A DNA stretch of 64,000 nucleotides, taken from contig NZ_CP016634.1 of assembly GCF_002741075.1 (NCBI RefSeq), positions 3,626,001 to 3,690,000 on the forward strand. Direction: 5' to 3'. Shown piece by piece: positions 18,136-27,712 of this stretch (position 1 is its first letter; every line of letters begins with the position of its first letter). The notes under the pieces were generated by a model. That model worked only from the letters and a program-made list of their open reading frames with translations. It did not search any database and had not been told where the DNA came from. Origin of the DNA: Pseudomonas putida (GTDB lineage Bacteria > Pseudomonadota > Gammaproteobacteria > Pseudomonadales > Pseudomonadaceae). The translations under genes were made by a program, and so were the position numbers.

Positions 18136-19017
18136 TCAGGCTTCAGCCGTGCGCAACCCAGGCTTGCGGAACACGAACAACAACCCGACGACGATCAACC
18201 CCATCCCCAGCAGGCTCAGCGGCGCCAGCCGATTGCCGAAGATCAGGAAGTCCATCACGGCAGTCACTGCCGGCACCAGGTAGAACAGACTGGTGACATT
18301 GACCAGGTTGCCCCGGGCGATCAGACGGTACAGCAGCAAGGTCGCCAACAACGAGACCACCAGCCCCATCCATGCCAGCGCACCGATGAAGCTTGCATCC
18401 CACTGCACCTCAAGCGGCTGAAAAGGCGCGAACACCGCGCACAAGGCAAAACCGGCCAGGTACTGCAACGGCAAAGTGCCCATGGGGTTGTCGGTGATGC
18501 GCTTTTGCAAGATGGAGCCAAAGGTCATGCTGGCCAGCGCCAGCAGGGCGAACAACATGCCCATCAGAGAGATCCCGCCCAGGTTGAGGCCCTGGTAGAC
18601 CACCATCACCAGGCCCCCAAGCCCCAGGCCCAGCCCGAACAGCCGGCTCCAGGAGCGCTGGCGCTCCATCAGCACCACGGTAAGGATCGGTTGAACCCCC
18701 ATGACCGTAGCCATGATACCGGGGGTGACGTGGGTGTTCAGCGCCAACAGATAGAAGATCTGGTAGGCGCCCAGCAACACGCAGCCGGTGCCCAGGGCAC
18801 GCAGGACCGCACCCCGGCTGCGCGGCCAGCGCAGCCCCAGCAGTGGGCTGACCAGCAGCAGGCCAGCCAGTGCCAAGGCCGAGCGCAGCAGTAGGAAGGC
18901 GAAGGGGCTGGCCTGAGCCAGACCAAGCTTGGAGACGATCGCCCCGCTGCTCCACAGCAGGACGAACAGGCTGGTCGTGGCCGCCGAGGCCACGGATGCT
19001 TTGGAAAAAACAGACAT
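18136..19017 (-). CDS. EamA/DMT-family exporter with long 5' leader
   Basis: 293 aa, ten predicted helices. Opens TTSLFVLLWSSGAIVSKLGL, second repeat starting ALLALASMTFGSILQKRI, late ITSLFYL-type motif NVTSLFYLVPAVTAVMDF. These YedA/RhaT-like proteins export metabolites. It differs in helix sequence from the neighbour at 17164, so it is not a recent duplicate. Its upstream region contains a good promoter about 305 bases away and a Val/Pro-rich small ORF, suggesting translational or attenuation control linked to amino acid supply (inference). Confidence 0.87.
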   Translation of the reverse strand: MSVFSKASVASAATTSLFVLLWSSGAIVSKLGLAQASPFAFLLLRSALALAGLLLVSPLLGLRWPRSRGAVLRALGTGCVLLGAYQIFYLLALNTHVTPGIMATVMGVQPILTVVLMERQRSWSRLFGLGLGLGGLVMVVYQGLNLGGISLMGMLFALLALASMTFGSILQKRITDNPMGTLPLQYLAGFALCAVFAPFQPLEVQWDASFIGALAWMGLVVSLLATLLLYRLIARGNLVNVTSLFYLVPAVTAVMDFLIFGNRLAPLSLLGMGLIVVGLLFVFRKPGLRTAEA

Positions 19018-19118
19018 GTATTGCCACCTGTATAGGGCAAATGAGCCGAACGGCGGGCTGTCGCGCTAGCGAGGGAAGTAGCCGACCGTGTTCAGTAGGT
19101 TGCGAGTGCGATGGGGAG

Positions 19119-19131
19119 CGGCCAGAGGCCG
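19119..19131 (-). other. Small hairpin in the exporter leader
   Basis: CGGCC - TCT - GGCCG (minus strand) is a perfect 5-bp stem directly after the stop of the candidate leader peptide. A second stem, GGCGG...CCGCC, lies within the end of that ORF (about 19160-19180). Neither is followed by a T run, so a classical attenuator is not obvious. Confidence 0.35.
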
Positions 19132-19132
19132 A

Positions 19133-19294
19133 TCAGCCCAGCACCACTGCGCAAGGAGGCGGAGCTACGCCGCCTACCACGCCACTGACAGGTGGTGGGT
19201 AATGACTGATCATGGCCGGCTGCTGGCTGCCACGCACAACCACGCCCGCGACAGGCGCGAGGACGACAGCTGTGAGGGAAGGGATGGCAGGCAT
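19133..19294 (-). CDS. Candidate leader peptide, 53 aa
   Basis: ATG 19294 to TGA 19133, about 25 bases after a predicted transcription start and 115 bases before the exporter. The peptide is rich in valine and proline: LTAVVLAPVAGVVVRG, then HYPPPVSGVVGGVAPPPC, ending CAVVLG. Val runs and PPP are what ribosome-stalling leaders such as ilvL and ivbL use, and the ending PPPCAVVLG even recalls the ilvL tail PPCGAALG. The ribosome site is poor (GAAG). I have no homologue to cite, and it could be a chance frame. Confidence 0.35.
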   Translation of the reverse strand: MPAIPSLTAVVLAPVAGVVVRGSQQPAMISHYPPPVSGVVGGVAPPPCAVVLG

Positions 19295-19325
19295 GATCGG
19301 GTCTTCGGAGAAGAGAATGTTTCGG

Positions 19326-19354
19326 AATATAACGGCGAATCCAGAACCGGGCAA
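19326..19354 (-). promoter_or_regulatory. Sigma-70-like promoter for the EamA exporter leader
   Basis: On the minus strand TTGCCC (19354-19349), 17 bases, TATATT (19331-19326). Both boxes are close to consensus and the spacing is ideal. Transcription would start near 19319, giving a leader of about 300 bases before the exporter start at 19017. Confidence 0.5.
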
Positions 19355-19380
19355 TAGCTGTCTTTTGTATTGGCAGGTAA

Positions 19381-19445
19381 GGCCTCTTCGCGGCCCCACA
19401 GGCCCACCGCTACCCTTGAGAGCGGCGCTGTACCTGTGGGAGCGA
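19381..19445. repeat. Degenerate REP-like element
   Basis: CCTCTTCGCGGCCCCACAGG ... ACCTGTGGGAGCGAAATGG: the outer arms of the window's REP family with the GGTTTACCC core eroded. It lies just downstream of lpxO. Confidence 0.45.
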
Positions 19446-19458
19446 AATGGCAGGTGAA

Positions 19459-20394
19459 TCAGAACAGCCAGCGGTACAGCAGATACGCCACCACCACCGC
19501 CAGGACCGGCCGCAGAATGCGGTAGGCCTTGGGGTTGGCACGCTTGAACTGTTTCACGCGGGTGCTGATCTTGTTGCTGAAGCGCTTGCTCCAGGCATAG
19601 GCCTGGTTGATCCCACCCACGCGCTCGTCATCGGTGTTTTGCGGCGCGGTGGCGCGTCCGAGGAAGGCACTGACCTTGCGGTTGATACGGGTCATCAGTG
19701 GGTTGCTGAGCGGACGCTCGATGTCGCAGAACAGAATCACGCGTGTCACGTCGGTCTCGTTCTTCACCCAGTGCACGTAGGTCTCGTCGAACATCACGTC
19801 CTCACCGTCACGCCAGGCATAGGGCTGGCCATCGACGTAGATGCGGCAATTGTCCGAGTTCGGCGTGGACAGGCCCAGGTGATAACGCAGGGAACCGGCA
19901 AACGGGTCGCGGTGAGGGTTCAGGTGGCTGCCGCCGGGCAGCAAGGCGAACATGGCACCTTTGACGTTGGGAATGCGGCTGACCAGCTCGACGGTCTTGG
20001 GGCAGAGCATTTCGGCCGAAGGCAGCGGCTTGTCGTACCACTTCAGGTAGAAGCGCTTCCAGCCCTTCTTGAAGAACGAGCCAAAGCCTGCGTCGTTGTC
20101 CTTTTCCGCGGCGCGGATGTAGCCCTCATCGAACAGGCGCATGGCCTCTTCACGGATCTCTTGCCAGTTATCCTTGAGCACATCGAGCTCGGGGAAACGC
20201 TGGCGGTCCAGGTACGGCTTGGACGGTACACCGGAAAACAGATACATCAAGCTGTTATAGGGTGCGAACAGCGCCGAATGGTTGACGAACTGACGCAGTA
20301 CAGGCAGGCGCGCCTTGCCGCGCAGGTGCACGAACAGCACGCTGCCAAAGAACACCAGCAGGACACCCGCCTTGGCGGCAAAGGAAAAGGTCAT
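19459..20394 (-). CDS. lpxO: Lipid A 2-hydroxylase LpxO
   Basis: 311 aa Fe(II)/2-oxoglutarate dioxygenase of the aspartyl/asparaginyl beta-hydroxylase fold. It adds a 2-OH group to a secondary acyl chain of lipid A. The iron ligands are visible as His161-x-Asp163 in NPHRDPF and His208 in DETYVHWV; the 2-oxoglutarate-binding Arg is in the TDVTRVILFCDIERP strand. An N-terminal membrane anchor (VLLVFFGSVLFV) and a C-terminal hydrophobic segment fit an inner-membrane enzyme. Start ATG 20394 has AAGGAG 6 bases upstream. Pairs functionally with eptA further along in this window. Confidence 0.9.
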   Translation of the reverse strand: MTFSFAAKAGVLLVFFGSVLFVHLRGKARLPVLRQFVNHSALFAPYNSLMYLFSGVPSKPYLDRQRFPELDVLKDNWQEIREEAMRLFDEGYIRAAEKDNDAGFGSFFKKGWKRFYLKWYDKPLPSAEMLCPKTVELVSRIPNVKGAMFALLPGGSHLNPHRDPFAGSLRYHLGLSTPNSDNCRIYVDGQPYAWRDGEDVMFDETYVHWVKNETDVTRVILFCDIERPLSNPLMTRINRKVSAFLGRATAPQNTDDERVGGINQAYAWSKRFSNKISTRVKQFKRANPKAYRILRPVLAVVVAYLLYRWLF

Positions 20395-20609
20395 GCAACA
20401 CTCCTTGGAGAAGAAACCAGGCCGTGACCTGCTCCATTTAAAATCATCCGGCCATCATAAACCCATCTGCCCCAGGTAAAAACATCCAGGGACGCAGTGC
20501 AGTTTTCAGGATTGTGCAACAAAGAGTGCGCCGTGGCATTGCGCCGGATCAGCGGTGTGGCAGAAAACCTGGGGCGCAGCGCAGCCCCAGGCATCACCCA
20601 GGCAGCGCT

Positions 20610-21584
<975 letters not shown>

Positions 21585-21717
21585 GGCAGGAGTCCTTGAA
21601 CTTTGTAGGAGCAGGGAAAGCTTCAAGGGTAAGCCTGCCCCGGGGGGCAGTAAAGCCCGTTCGAACTCCCCAGGGCTCACGGCGGTCAACCGCACAACCC
21701 GCCCCGGAGAGCCCTCG

Positions 21718-22791
21718 ATGAAAGCTCGCTATCGTTGGCCGCTGATTGGCCTGGCCAGCCTGGTCGCGCTGTTGCTGGCCCTGCACCTGGCCCTGCCCTA
21801 CCTGGTCCGCACCTACCTCAACGACCGCCTCGCGGACATGGGCGACTATCGCGGGCAGATCGCCGATGTGGACCTGGCCTGGTGGCGCGGGGCTTACCAG
21901 ATCAACGACCTGAAGATCGTCAAGACCACCGGCAAGGTGCCAGTGCCGTTTCTCGATGCACCGTTGATCGATCTCTCGGTGAGCTGGCGCTCACTGTGGT
22001 ACGACCATGCCGTGGTGGCTGAAGTCCTCTTCGTGCATCCCGAGCTCAATTTCGTCGACGGTGGCAACAAGCAGAACTCCCAGACGGGTCAGGGCACCGA
22101 CTGGCGTCAACAGTTGGAAAAGCTACTGCCCATCACCCTCAATGAGGTGCGCATCGAAAACGGCATCCTGACCTTTCGCAACTTCAACTCGAAACCGCCG
22201 GTCGACCTCAAGGCCACCCAGCTGCAGGCCAACATCCGCAACCTGACCAACGTGCGCGACGAAAAAGGCCGCCGCGACGCTAACTTCGACGGCACGGCGC
22301 GCCTGCTGGGCGATGCCCGGGTGGAAAGCCGCGCCACCTTCGACCCCTTCAGCGATTTCGATGATTTCGAGTTTCGTCTACGTGCGACCGATATCCAATT
22401 GCGCCGACTCAATGACTTCGCCAGTGCCTATGGCAAGTTCGACTTCAATGCAGGCCATGGCGACCTGGTGATCGAGGCGCAGGCCGACAAGGGGCGCCTG
22501 CATGGCTATATCAAGCCGCTGTTGCGGGATGTGGATGTGTTCAATTGGCAGCAGGACGTGGAAGACAAGGACAAGGGGCTCTTCCGTTCGATCTGGGAAG
22601 CCCTGGTCGGCGCCAGCGAGACGGTACTCAAGAACCAGCCCAAGAACCAGTTCGCCACCCGTGTGGAGCTGCGCGGTAGCGTGCATCAGCGCAACATCAG
22701 CGCCTTCGAGGCGTTCCTGCAGATCCTGCGCAACGGCTTTATCCAGGCATTCAATGCACGTTACGAGCAACCACCGCCTGATTCCGACTGA
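21718..22791 (+). CDS. DUF748 (AsmA-like) envelope protein
   Basis: 357 aa from ATG 21718, which has GGAG 8 bases upstream. One N-terminal membrane helix ([22 protein letters not shown]) is followed by a large periplasmic region. The DUF748 pattern is seen in [26 protein letters not shown]-like ELNFVDGG, and [15 protein letters not shown]748/AsmA-like proteins are beta-rich and are linked to lipid transport or outer-membrane integrity; this short single-repeat member is uncharacterised. No operon partner is evident; the MoxR gene starts 160 bases later. Confidence 0.8.
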   Translation: MKARYRWPLIGLASLVALLLALHLALPYLVRTYLNDRLADMGDYRGQIADVDLAWWRGAYQINDLKIVKTTGKVPVPFLDAPLIDLSVSWRSLWYDHAVVAEVLFVHPELNFVDGGNKQNSQTGQGTDWRQQLEKLLPITLNEVRIENGILTFRNFNSKPPVDLKATQLQANIRNLTNVRDEKGRRDANFDGTARLLGDARVESRATFDPFSDFDDFEFRLRATDIQLRRLNDFASAYGKFDFNAGHGDLVIEAQADKGRLHGYIKPLLRDVDVFNWQQDVEDKDKGLFRSIWEALVGASETVLKNQPKNQFATRVELRGSVHQRNISAFEAFLQILRNGFIQAFNARYEQPPPDSD

Positions 22792-22951
22792 CCCAGAAGG
22801 TGACGCACCGTTCAGAGACTGAATGACCGGTCTACGTTTCCACCCAGCGGGCCTGGGTTTATAGTCGCGAACAAATGACAATCATGTGTTATCCCTTTCG
22901 CGGCTGTACCCGCGAAAAGGCCCTCGATGACACCCCGCAGAGGATCGGTTC

Positions 22952-23797
22952 ATGAAGTTCGAAGGTACCCGCGACTACGTCGCCACAGACGACCTGAAGC
23001 TGGCGGTGAACGCAGCCATCACCCTGGAGCGCCCGCTGCTGGTCAAAGGTGAGCCGGGCACCGGCAAGACCATGCTCGCCGAACAGCTCGCCGCCTCCTT
23101 CGGCGCCCGCCTGATCACCTGGCACATCAAATCCACCACCAAAGCCCACCAGGGCCTCTACGAATACGACGCGGTCAGCCGCCTGCGCGACTCGCAGTTG
23201 GGCGTGGACAAGGTCCACGACGTGCGCAACTACCTGAAAAAGGGCAAGCTCTGGGAAGCCTTCGAGGCTGACGAGCGTGTGATCCTGCTGATCGACGAGA
23301 TCGACAAGGCCGACATCGAGTTCCCCAACGACCTGCTGCAGGAACTCGACAAGATGGAGTTCTACGTCTACGAGATCGACGAGACCATCAAGGCCAAGCA
23401 GCGTCCGATCATCATCATCACCTCCAACAACGAGAAGGAACTGCCGGACGCCTTCCTGCGCCGCTGCTTCTTCCACTACATCGCCTTCCCCGACCGCGAC
23501 ACGCTGCAGCGCATCGTCGACGTGCACTTCCCCAACATCAAGCAGTCGCTGGTCAGTGAAGCGCTGGATGTGTTCTTCGATGTGCGCAAGGTGCCGGGCC
23601 TCAAGAAAAAGCCTTCCACCTCCGAACTGGTCGACTGGCTCAAGCTGCTGATGGCCGACAACATCGGCGAAGCCGTGCTGCGCGAACGCGATCCTACCAA
23701 GGCCATTCCGCCGCTGGCGGGTGCCCTGGTCAAGAACGAGCAGGACGTGCAATTGCTCGAGCGCCTGGCCTTCATGAGCCGGCGCGGCAACCGCTGA
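22952..23797 (+). CDS. MoxR-family AAA+ ATPase
   Basis: 281 aa. Walker A GEPGTGKT at 33-40, Walker B VILLIDEIDKAD at about 108-119, sensor 1 IITSNNEKELPDAFLRRC, arginine finger region RRCFFHYI. MoxR ATPases act as chaperones that insert cofactors or remodel partners and are nearly always encoded with a VWA protein; here that gene follows 13 bases later. Subfamily is closest to the CoxD/YehL-like or APE2220 type by its short length, without certainty. Client protein unknown. Confidence 0.92.
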   Translation: MKFEGTRDYVATDDLKLAVNAAITLERPLLVKGEPGTGKTMLAEQLAASFGARLITWHIKSTTKAHQGLYEYDAVSRLRDSQLGVDKVHDVRNYLKKGKLWEAFEADERVILLIDEIDKADIEFPNDLLQELDKMEFYVYEIDETIKAKQRPIIIITSNNEKELPDAFLRRCFFHYIAFPDRDTLQRIVDVHFPNIKQSLVSEALDVFFDVRKVPGLKKKPSTSELVDWLKLLMADNIGEAVLRERDPTKAIPPLAGALVKNEQDVQLLERLAFMSRRGNR

Positions 23798-23810
23798 CAG
23801 GAGCCGCCCC

Positions 23811-24989
23811 ATGCTGCTCAACCTGTTCAATGAAATGCGCGCGGCCAAGGTGCCGGTGTCGGTGCGCGAACTGCTCGACCTGCTCAATGCCCTGCAGCAG
23901 CGGGTGGTGTTCGCCGACATGGACGAGTTCTACTACCTGGCCCGGGCTATCCTGGTAAAGGACGAGCGGCATTTCGACAAGTTCGATCGGGCCTTCAGCG
24001 CCTACTTCAAGGGCCTGGAGCACCTGGACCGTCACCTGGAGGCGCTGATCCCCGAAGATTGGTTGCGCAAGGAGTTCGAACGCTCGCTCAGCGACGAGGA
24101 ACGTGCGCAGATCCAATCCCTGGGCGGGCTGGACAAGCTGATCGAGGAATTCAAGAAGCGCCTTGAAGAGCAGAAGGAACGCCACGCCGGCGGCAACAAA
24201 TGGATCGGCACCGGCGGCACCAGCCCGTTCGGCTCCGGCGGCTACAACCCCGAAGGCATCCGCGTCGGCGAGGCCGGCAAGCGTCAGGGCAAGGCGGTCA
24301 AAGTCTGGGACCAACGCGAATACAAGAACCTCGACGACCAAGTCGAACTGGGCACGCGCAACATCAAGCTGGCCCTGCGTCGGCTGCGCAAGTTCGCCCG
24401 CGAAGGCGCTGCCGAGGAGCTGGACATCGACGGCACCATCGACCACACCGCACGGGATGCGGGGCTGCTGAACATCCAGATGCGCCCGGAGCGGCGCAAC
24501 ACGGTCAAGCTGTTGTTGCTGTTCGACATCGGCGGCTCCATGGACGCCCACATCAAGGTCTGCGAGGAACTGTTCTCGGCCTGTAAGACCGAGTTCAAGC
24601 ACATGGAGTACTACTACTTCCACAACTTCGTCTACGAGTCGGTGTGGAAGAACAACCTGCGCCGTACCTCAGAGCGTTTCTCCACCTTCGACCTGCTGCA
24701 CAAGTATGGCGATGACTACAAAGTGGTGTTCGTCGGCGATGCCGCCATGGCGCCCTACGAGATCACCCAGCCGGGCGGCAGCGTTGAGCACTGGAACGAA
24801 GAAGCCGGCTACGTGTGGATGCAGCGCTTCATGGAGAAGTTCAGGAAGATCATCTGGATCAATCCGTACCCCAAGCAGGCGTGGGACTACACCGCGTCCA
24901 CGCACCTGGTGCGCGAGCTGATCGAAGACAAGATGTATCCGTTGACCTTGCAGGGGTTGGAAGACGGAATGCGGTACCTGTCCAAGTAG
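23811..24989 (+). CDS. VWA domain protein (CoxE-like), MoxR partner
   Basis: 392 aa. N-terminal helical region (1-130), a Gly/Ser linker (GGTSPFGSGGYNPEG, about 133-150), then a von Willebrand A domain with MIDAS motif DIGGSMD (239-245) that binds a divalent metal; the later D of the MIDAS is in FVGDAAMAP. Lies 13 bases after the MoxR ATPase and should act with it. CoxE-like members assist maturation of metalloenzymes, but no such client is in the neighbourhood. A GC hairpin at 25003-25019 ends the operon. Confidence 0.9.
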   Translation: MLLNLFNEMRAAKVPVSVRELLDLLNALQQRVVFADMDEFYYLARAILVKDERHFDKFDRAFSAYFKGLEHLDRHLEALIPEDWLRKEFERSLSDEERAQIQSLGGLDKLIEEFKKRLEEQKERHAGGNKWIGTGGTSPFGSGGYNPEGIRVGEAGKRQGKAVKVWDQREYKNLDDQVELGTRNIKLALRRLRKFAREGAAEELDIDGTIDHTARDAGLLNIQMRPERRNTVKLLLLFDIGGSMDAHIKVCEELFSACKTEFKHMEYYYFHNFVYESVWKNNLRRTSERFSTFDLLHKYGDDYKVVFVGDAAMAPYEITQPGGSVEHWNEEAGYVWMQRFMEKFRKIIWINPYPKQAWDYTASTHLVRELIEDKMYPLTLQGLEDGMRYLSK

Positions 24990-25002
24990 CGAGTGCCCGG
25001 GG

Positions 25003-25019
25003 GGCCGCTGTGCGGCCCT
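25003..25019 (+). terminator. Terminator of the MoxR-VWA operon
   Basis: GGGCCGC - TGT - GCGGCCC followed by TTTCG, 14 bases after the VWA stop codon. It also stands just beyond the 3' end of the convergent pxpC. Confidence 0.65.
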
Positions 25020-25046
25020 TTCGCGGCACAGCAGCCTTCAGAAACC

Positions 25047-25964
25047 TCAACGCCAACGCCGACCGTAAGCCTGCTGTTCCCGCCAGGCCTCATCCTGCAC
25101 CACCGCCCTGAAGCGTACCACCGCCCCGGGCAGGCACTGCGCCAATTGCGTCAGCGCCAGTGGCGTCAACGCTCCAAGCCGCGGATACCCACCAATGGTC
25201 TGCCGGTCGTTGAGCAGCACGATCGGCTGCCCATCCGGCGGCACCTGCACTGCCCCCAGCGGGATGCCTTCGGAAATCATTGGCGCCCCCTGGTAAACCA
25301 ACTGCGGCCCCAACAGGCGAATGCCCATGCGATCGCCGCGGCTGTCCAAGGTCCAGTCTCGGTTGAACGCCTCGAACAGGCTGGTGCCACTGAACGCGCC
25401 GATCTGCGCGCCCACCACCAAGTCCAGCGTTGGTGTGTGCGAATAGACCGGGCGCAGCGGATCCGGTACCTCGCGCAAGGCCGGCGAGCCCTCGGCGAAC
25501 TGCAGCACCTGGCCTTTGCCGAGCGCCGAACCTTGGCCATCGACACCCCCCAACCCCTCGCGGGCCACCGTCGCACAACTGCCCAGCACCGCTTCTGCCT
25601 GAAAACCGCCAGGCGCAGCGAGGTAGGCCCGAGCACCGTGGCGCGGTTGACGCAGGCTCAAGCGCTGGCCCTTGGCGAGGCGGAAACTGCGCCACGGCTG
25701 CACGGGCTGGTCGTCCAGACGCGCGTCCAGATCGGCGCCTGTCAGGGCCAACGTACAGTCCTGGTCGGCCACTACGCTCAAACCGCCCAAGGTCACTTCG
25801 ACCACCGGCGCATCCAGTGCATTGCCCAGTAACCAGTTGGCCCAATACATCGCCACCCAATCCAACACCCCGCCCTGGGTCACCCCCAGGTGGCGCACGC
25901 CGAAGCGCCCGGCATCCTGCAACTGGCACAGCGCGGTGCTGGCCTCGATCGTCAATCGATTCAT
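25047..25964 (-). CDS. pxpC: 5-oxoprolinase subunit PxpC
   Basis: 305 aa biotin-dependent carboxyltransferase-like (KipA/AHS2) protein. With PxpA and PxpB it forms the ATP-dependent 5-oxoprolinase that opens pyroglutamate to glutamate, a repair and salvage reaction in the cytoplasm. Recognised by DAGRFGVRHLGVTQGGVLDWVA near the N terminus, RGDRMGIRLLG and the C-terminal DRQTIGGYPRLGALTPLAL. Its ATG overlaps the pxpB stop by 4 bases, consistent with translational coupling and equal subunits. Order here is pxpA-pxpB-pxpC. Confidence 0.9.
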   Translation of the reverse strand: MNRLTIEASTALCQLQDAGRFGVRHLGVTQGGVLDWVAMYWANWLLGNALDAPVVEVTLGGLSVVADQDCTLALTGADLDARLDDQPVQPWRSFRLAKGQRLSLRQPRHGARAYLAAPGGFQAEAVLGSCATVAREGLGGVDGQGSALGKGQVLQFAEGSPALREVPDPLRPVYSHTPTLDLVVGAQIGAFSGTSLFEAFNRDWTLDSRGDRMGIRLLGPQLVYQGAPMISEGIPLGAVQVPPDGQPIVLLNDRQTIGGYPRLGALTPLALTQLAQCLPGAVVRFRAVVQDEAWREQQAYGRRWR

Positions 25965-26656
25965 GCCTGGGCCTCCAACGGGCTGTCGTCGCCGCCCAAT
26001 GCCATGAATTGCTCGTGAGACACCGCCACGAAGCGCACCCGATCACCCGGCTGCAGCAGGCTGTAGCCCTCACGTGCGTGGTCGAACAAGCGCACCGGGG
26101 TGCGCCCAATCAGGTTCCAGCCGCCCGGCGAAACGGCCGGGTAGGCAGCGGTCTGGCGCTCGGCGATGCCTACGCTGCCCGCCGCCACGCGCTTGCGCGG
26201 GGTACTCAGGCGCGGGCTGGCCAGGCGTTCGTCCACCAGCCCCATGAAGCCGAACCCCGGCGCGAAGCCGAGGGCGAACACCGGATACTCCCGCTCGCTG
26301 TGCAGGCGGATCACCTCGGCTTCGCTCAAGCCGCTGCGGGCCGCCAGCACCGGCAGTTCTGGCCCGACGCTGGCGTGGTACCACACCGGAATCTCGTGCC
26401 GACGCCCAGCATTGCCCGCATCCGGCTGCAACCCCGCCAGTGCTTGACCGATCAGCGCCCGCGCCTGCCCTGGCGCCTGTTCGAACTGCACCATCAACGT
26501 GGTGTAGGACGGGACCAGGTCCACCAGACCCGAGCCGAAAGCCGTGCGCAAGCGCTGGCTGGCGGCCAGAATCCACGGCATGTTGGCCTCGTCGATGACG
26601 TCGAACAGGCGCACCATCAGGCTGTCGATGGCCACCACCTCGATACGTGGATTCAT
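25961..26656 (-). CDS. pxpB: 5-oxoprolinase subunit PxpB
   Basis: 231 aa KipI/AHS1-family subunit, cyclophilin-like fold. Signature [27 protein letters not shown] is represented here by its core [10 protein letters not shown], with [32 protein letters not shown] closing motif ([12 protein letters not shown]). In B. subtilis the homologue KipI also inhibits the sporulation kinase KinA; in Pseudomonas the oxoprolinase role is the relevant one. Overlaps pxpA upstream and pxpC downstream by 4 bases each. Confidence 0.9.
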   Translation of the reverse strand: MNPRIEVVAIDSLMVRLFDVIDEANMPWILAASQRLRTAFGSGLVDLVPSYTTLMVQFEQAPGQARALIGQALAGLQPDAGNAGRRHEIPVWYHASVGPELPVLAARSGLSEAEVIRLHSEREYPVFALGFAPGFGFMGLVDERLASPRLSTPRKRVAAGSVGIAERQTAAYPAVSPGGWNLIGRTPVRLFDHAREGYSLLQPGDRVRFVAVSHEQFMALGGDDSPLEAQA

Positions 26657-27432
26657 CGCTGCACCAAGGCATCGAGCGCCTGGCGGATCTGCCGCACGGC
26701 TGCCACGGAGCTGTCGTTGTCGCCGTGTACACAGAGGGTGCTGGCATCCAGACGCACGGCACTGCCGTCATCGGCGACCAACGCCTCGCCACGGGCCAGG
26801 CGCAGGGCCTGCTCGATCACCAAGGTCGGGTCGTGATGCACCGCGCCGGGCAAGCGCCGGGACACCAGGTGACCGCTGGCGGTATAGGCCCTGTCGGCGA
26901 AGGCCTCGAACCACAGCGGTACCCCGATCGCCTCGCCCAGGGCGCGCGCAGCGCTGTCGTCGGCGGTGGCCATGAGCATCACCGGCAAGCCCGGGTCATA
27001 GGCCGCCACGGCCTCGAGCACCGCGCGCAGTTTGAGCGGGTCGGCCATCATGTCGTTGTACAGCGCGCCGTGGGGCTTGACGTAGGCCACGCGGCTGCCC
27101 AGCACTTTGCAGATCCCATCCAGAGCGCCGATCTGGTAGTGCAGCAGGTCGCGGATCTCATCGCTGCTGCAGGCCATGGAGCGGCGCCCGAAACCGACCA
27201 GGTCCGGATAGGCCGGATGGGCGCCGATGGTCACCCCGTGCTTCAGTGCCAGGGCCACGGTGCGGCGCATGGTGCACGGGTCCCCTGCGTGGTAGCCACA
27301 GGCGATATTGGCGCAATCGATGTAAGGCATCACCTCGGCGTCCAGGCCCATGCGCCAATTGCCGAAACTCTCGCCTATGTCGCAATTGAGTAGCAGGCGT
27401 TTCATCGGTCGAGCTCTCTTGTCGTTGTTCAT
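26653..27432 (-). CDS. pxpA: 5-oxoprolinase subunit PxpA (LamB/YcsF family)
   Basis: 259 aa from ATG 27432, preferred because AAGGTGGA precedes it closely; ATG 27405 gives the commoner N terminus [15 protein letters not shown] (250 aa) and remains possible. Family motifs: [45 protein letters not shown], which build the metal and substrate site of the amidohydrolase-like subunit that phosphorylates or hydrolyses 5-oxoproline with PxpBC. First gene of the pxpABC operon. Ten bases upstream lies the truncated end of a transporter gene (27442-27540). Confidence 0.9.
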   Translation of the reverse strand: MNNDKRARPMKRLLLNCDIGESFGNWRMGLDAEVMPYIDCANIACGYHAGDPCTMRRTVALALKHGVTIGAHPAYPDLVGFGRRSMACSSDEIRDLLHYQIGALDGICKVLGSRVAYVKPHGALYNDMMADPLKLRAVLEAVAAYDPGLPVMLMATADDSAARALGEAIGVPLWFEAFADRAYTASGHLVSRRLPGAVHHDPTLVIEQALRLARGEALVADDGSAVRLDASTLCVHGDNDSSVAAVRQIRQALDALVQR

Positions 27433-27441
27433 GTGTCCACC

Positions 27442-27540
27442 TTACCGTGCCTGGAGTTCTTTGCCGCGTGTTTCAGGCAGGCTCAGGGCCGCAAGGATCA
27501 CCACGCCATAGGACACTGCGGCAAAGGCAAAGGGGCCGCT
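27442..27540 (-). pseudogene. C-terminal remnant of an MFS transporter
   Basis: The last 32 codons before the TAA at 27442 read FAFAAVSYGVVILAALSLPETRG, the final membrane helix and PETRGKEL tail of metabolite:H+ symporter (sugar-porter-like MFS) proteins. Upstream the frame continues only into intergenic-type sequence (MPQVSPPPS) and no other part of such a transporter is present on either side. It sits where a transporter would be co-transcribed with pxpABC, so a deletion between the LysR gene and this point most likely removed it. Confidence 0.75.
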
Positions 27541-27712
27541 GGACGGCGGGGGGGATACCTGCGGCATGCCGGTTGGGTTCATGATTGCCTCGGCTTGTTG
27601 GTATTGTTCTACGGGCGACGTCTTGCGTCGCGGCCTGGGCATCATTGTCCAGAGGCTGCGCGCCAGGCGTCCAACGATAAAAACCGTCGGTCTGGAACAA
27701 GAAAAACTGATC

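Noticed and set aside
25430..26836. 468-codon plus-strand frame over pxpB/pxpC
   Set aside because: Antisense shadow of two well-supported overlapping genes.
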